Origin: Melioribacteraceae bacterium
Lineage (GTDB): Bacteria > Bacteroidota > Ignavibacteria > Ignavibacteriales > Melioribacteraceae
Assembly: GCA_030584085.1 (NCBI GenBank)
Contig: CP129490.1
Coordinates: 186,001 to 250,000 of the forward strand
DNA: 64,000 nucleotides
Reading direction: 5' to 3'
The position numbers and the translations under genes were made by a program. The notes below the pieces were generated by a model, which worked only from the letters and a program-made list of their open reading frames with translations, did not search any database and was not told where the DNA came from. Positions 62,960 through 64,000 of the stretch are shown in pieces; the stretch's first letter is position 1; the number at the start of each line of letters is the position of its first letter.

Positions 62960-63365
62960 TTTTTCTATGAAGTTACCACCTACCTCATCTTAATCTCACT
63001 GTACTAGACCCACAAGTTTAAATTTGTGTCAAATTTTGAAACAGTAGCCCAAAATCCTCAAAATGAGACATTAATAATTCATTAAAAAGTTAGAAAATTC
63101 CCCATTTTTAGACATTTTAAGATGGCACATCGGTTGAACAGTATAGAGAAAATGCACCCTCATTTTTAAGACGTAAAAACAAAAAATTCGAACAAACGTC
63201 TGGTTCGTTACTGAGAGGGCGGGAGCATCGGTTGTCTCTTGGCTGGTGGCAGCCGGTAAACTTTCGCCCTACTATTTTTGCCTAACTCCTTCCTTGTAAA
63301 TAATTTAATATTTCCATATTTTTCGGTTCTTTTGAAAAGTTATATTTTAATAAAGGTATATTGTA
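62960..63365. other. 406-bp non-coding stretch upstream of rpmH
   Basis: No credible gene is found here. Contents in order: an 18-bp near-palindrome CACAAGTTTAAATTTGTG (63011-63028); AT-rich sequence to about 63120; a CATCGGTTG nonamer near 63128 that recurs at 63226; the GC-rich structured stretch 63201-63273; and a rpmH leader with AAAGG about nine bases before the start at 63366. I found no cluster of DnaA boxes, so there is no evidence of an origin despite the rpmH-rnpA context. Confidence 0.6.
63201..63280 (+). ncRNA. Candidate structured RNA (unassigned)
   Basis: Between 63201 and 63273, 42 of 73 bases are G or C (about 58 percent) in otherwise AT-rich intergenic DNA. AGGGCG (63216-63221) can pair with CGCCCT (63265-63270), enclosing a stem GGCTG (63241-63245) with CAGCC (63250-63254) over a GTGG loop. 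A run of five T follows at 63275-63279, as in an intrinsic terminator. No SRP RNA, tmRNA, 6S or riboswitch consensus that I know was recognised. It might be a leader of rpmH or a free small RNA. Confidence 0.4.
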
Positions 63366-63509
63366 ATGAAAAGAACATTTCAACCAAGCAACAGAAAGCG
63401 TAAAAATAAACACGGATTTCGTGAAAGAATGGCTACCAAAAACGGTAGAAAAGTTCTTTCGAGAAGAAGAGCAAAAGGAAGAAAAAAATTAACAGTTAGC
63501 GACGAATAA
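63366..63509 (+). CDS. rpmH: Ribosomal protein bL34
   Basis: A 47-residue frame reads [18 protein letters not shown] and [22 protein letters not shown], the standard bL34 sequence. It is a small basic protein of the large ribosomal subunit. The ATG is preceded by AAAGG at 63352-63356. It is followed four bases later by rnpA, the usual arrangement. dnaA, often its upstream neighbour, is absent; the MurU-like gene is there instead. Confidence 0.98.
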   Translation: MKRTFQPSNRKRKNKHGFRERMATKNGRKVLSRRRAKGRKKLTVSDE

Positions 63510-63513
63510 AAAT

Positions 63514-63909
63514 GTGAAGAATCAAGGGTTTTCAAAATCAGAACGCATCAAACGAAAAAATGATTTTGAAAAGGTTTATAGCTTTGGTACTACTGTTTAC
63601 TCTTCCGATAAAAAATTAAAAGCAACATACTTTTTCGATAAAACAAACGAACGCGGCTTAATTAAGGCTGCGTTTGCTGTTCATAAGAGGGCGGGAAAAG
63701 CCGTCTGGCGTAATAGAGTAAAAAGACTTTTAAGAGAATCTTTCAGATTGAATAAAAATTTGTTGTACCAGGCATTGAATTTGGATCAAGGTAATTTACT
63801 GATTGTTTTTTCTCCAAATAATTTTAATGAAAGAACTGAAAAAACGATTCATCTAAAAGATATTATGCCTTCGTTTATCGAGTTGGTTGGCAGAATTAAG
63901 GTCGTTTGA
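63514..63909 (+). CDS. rnpA: Ribonuclease P protein component
   Basis: The start is GTG at 63514; an ATG two bases earlier is immediately followed by a stop in its own frame. The 131-residue product shows SKSERIKRKNDFEKVYSFG at the N-terminus and the conserved RNA-binding RNRVKRLLRESFRLNK. RnpA assists the RNase P RNA in maturing tRNA 5' ends. It follows rpmH by four bases and precedes yidD by six, as in many bacteria. Length is normal. Confidence 0.97.
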   Translation: MKNQGFSKSERIKRKNDFEKVYSFGTTVYSSDKKLKATYFFDKTNERGLIKAAFAVHKRAGKAVWRNRVKRLLRESFRLNKNLLYQALNLDQGNLLIVFSPNNFNERTEKTIHLKDIMPSFIELVGRIKVV

Positions 63910-63915
63910 ATATAG

Positions 63916-64000
63916 ATGCGTAATATTTTTATATATCTGATTAAGCTTTACCAAAAATTTATTTCTCCTTTATTCCCGCCTTCATGCAGATTTTACCCGA
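63916..64000 (+). CDS. yidD: Membrane protein insertion efficiency factor YidD, cut by the window
   Basis: From ATG 63916 the frame reads MRNIFIYLIKLYQKFISPLF and then PPSCRFYP before the window ends. YQKFISPL and SCRFYP are the signature of YidD, a small cytoplasmic-side protein that helps YidC insert membrane proteins. Only 28 residues are present. Its place after rnpA supports the call; yidC should follow outside the window. Confidence 0.95.
   Translation, partial: MRNIFIYLIKLYQKFISPLFPPSCRFYP

Noticed and set aside
63176-63290. Possible SRP RNA, tmRNA or riboswitch before rpmH
   Set aside because: No GGAAG-type SRP loop, no tmRNA ends and no riboswitch core string that I know; kept only as an unassigned candidate.
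62960-63365. Possible chromosomal origin near rpmH-rnpA
   Set aside because: No DnaA gene and no cluster of TTATCCACA boxes; the only perfect box seen is isolated at 59232-59240.
1-64000. CRISPR array, tRNA genes, insertion sequences
   Set aside because: No regularly spaced repeats, no tRNA-like cloverleaf with a GTTCGA-type arm in the gaps, and no transposase was found on reading.

Overview
The window is about 64 kb of AT-rich bacterial chromosome with dense coding. Genes are short-spaced and often overlap by ATGA. The best taxonomic reading is the Ignavibacteriota/Bacteroidota (FCB) lineage. Three secreted proteins end in the type IX secretion C-terminal domain with the YPNPFNPST motif typical of Ignavibacteria, and the window also holds a BatA-type vWA protein, many lipoproteins and a two-component propeller kinase. 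This assignment is inferred from protein style, not from a marker-gene tree. No rRNA, tRNA, CRISPR array, transposase or prophage was recognised.

Layout. 1-4 kb: a truncated PLP enzyme faces a phenylacetyl-CoA epoxidase operon, paaABC-higB-higA-paaD, in which a HigBA toxin-antitoxin pair sits inside the operon and higA overlaps paaD. No paaE reductase follows; a paaG-like isomerase lies 8 kb away. 4-12 kb: M1 aminopeptidase, two paralogous beta-propeller lipoproteins, then on the minus strand a lysozyme-like protein and a HerA-like ATPase. 12-21 kb: amidohydrolase lipoprotein, DUF1697, a membrane spermidine-synthase-like protein, polysaccharide deacetylase, an RsbRD-like sensor and a T9SS cargo protein whose gene carries a perfect 28-bp palindrome read through in frame. 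22-28.8 kb: a five-gene sensory locus (TonB-dependent receptor, YfiR, histidine kinase, response regulator, receiver-PAS-kinase). 29-38.6 kb: a long codirectional run of esterase, Trm112-like, FAD oxidase, TPR protein, ClpX, a secreted protein often mislabelled asparagine synthetase B, FAH-family protein, rhodanese and ArsC-like protein. 38.6-45.7 kb (minus): propeller sensor kinase, HAD phosphatase and an active/inactive M16 peptidase pair. 45.9-60.7 kb: isocitrate dehydrogenase, EamA transporter, TrhO, YciI, SpoIID-like, glycosyltransferase, BatA-like, HflX, MOSC, HutH, aldo/keto reductase and another T9SS cargo. 60.8-64 kb: an AmgK-like kinase fused to a RapZ C-terminal domain, MurU-like nucleotidyltransferase, a 400-bp non-coding stretch with a GC-rich structured segment, then rpmH-rnpA-yidD.

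Most genes are housekeeping or ordinary accessory functions. The most unusual points are the toxin-antitoxin pair built into the paa operon, the GTAG-headed palindromes (one translated inside a secretion signal), the kinase-RapZ fusion next to MurU, the TonB/YfiR/kinase locus, the SSG variant of the HutH cofactor triad, and the unassigned structured segment before rpmH.
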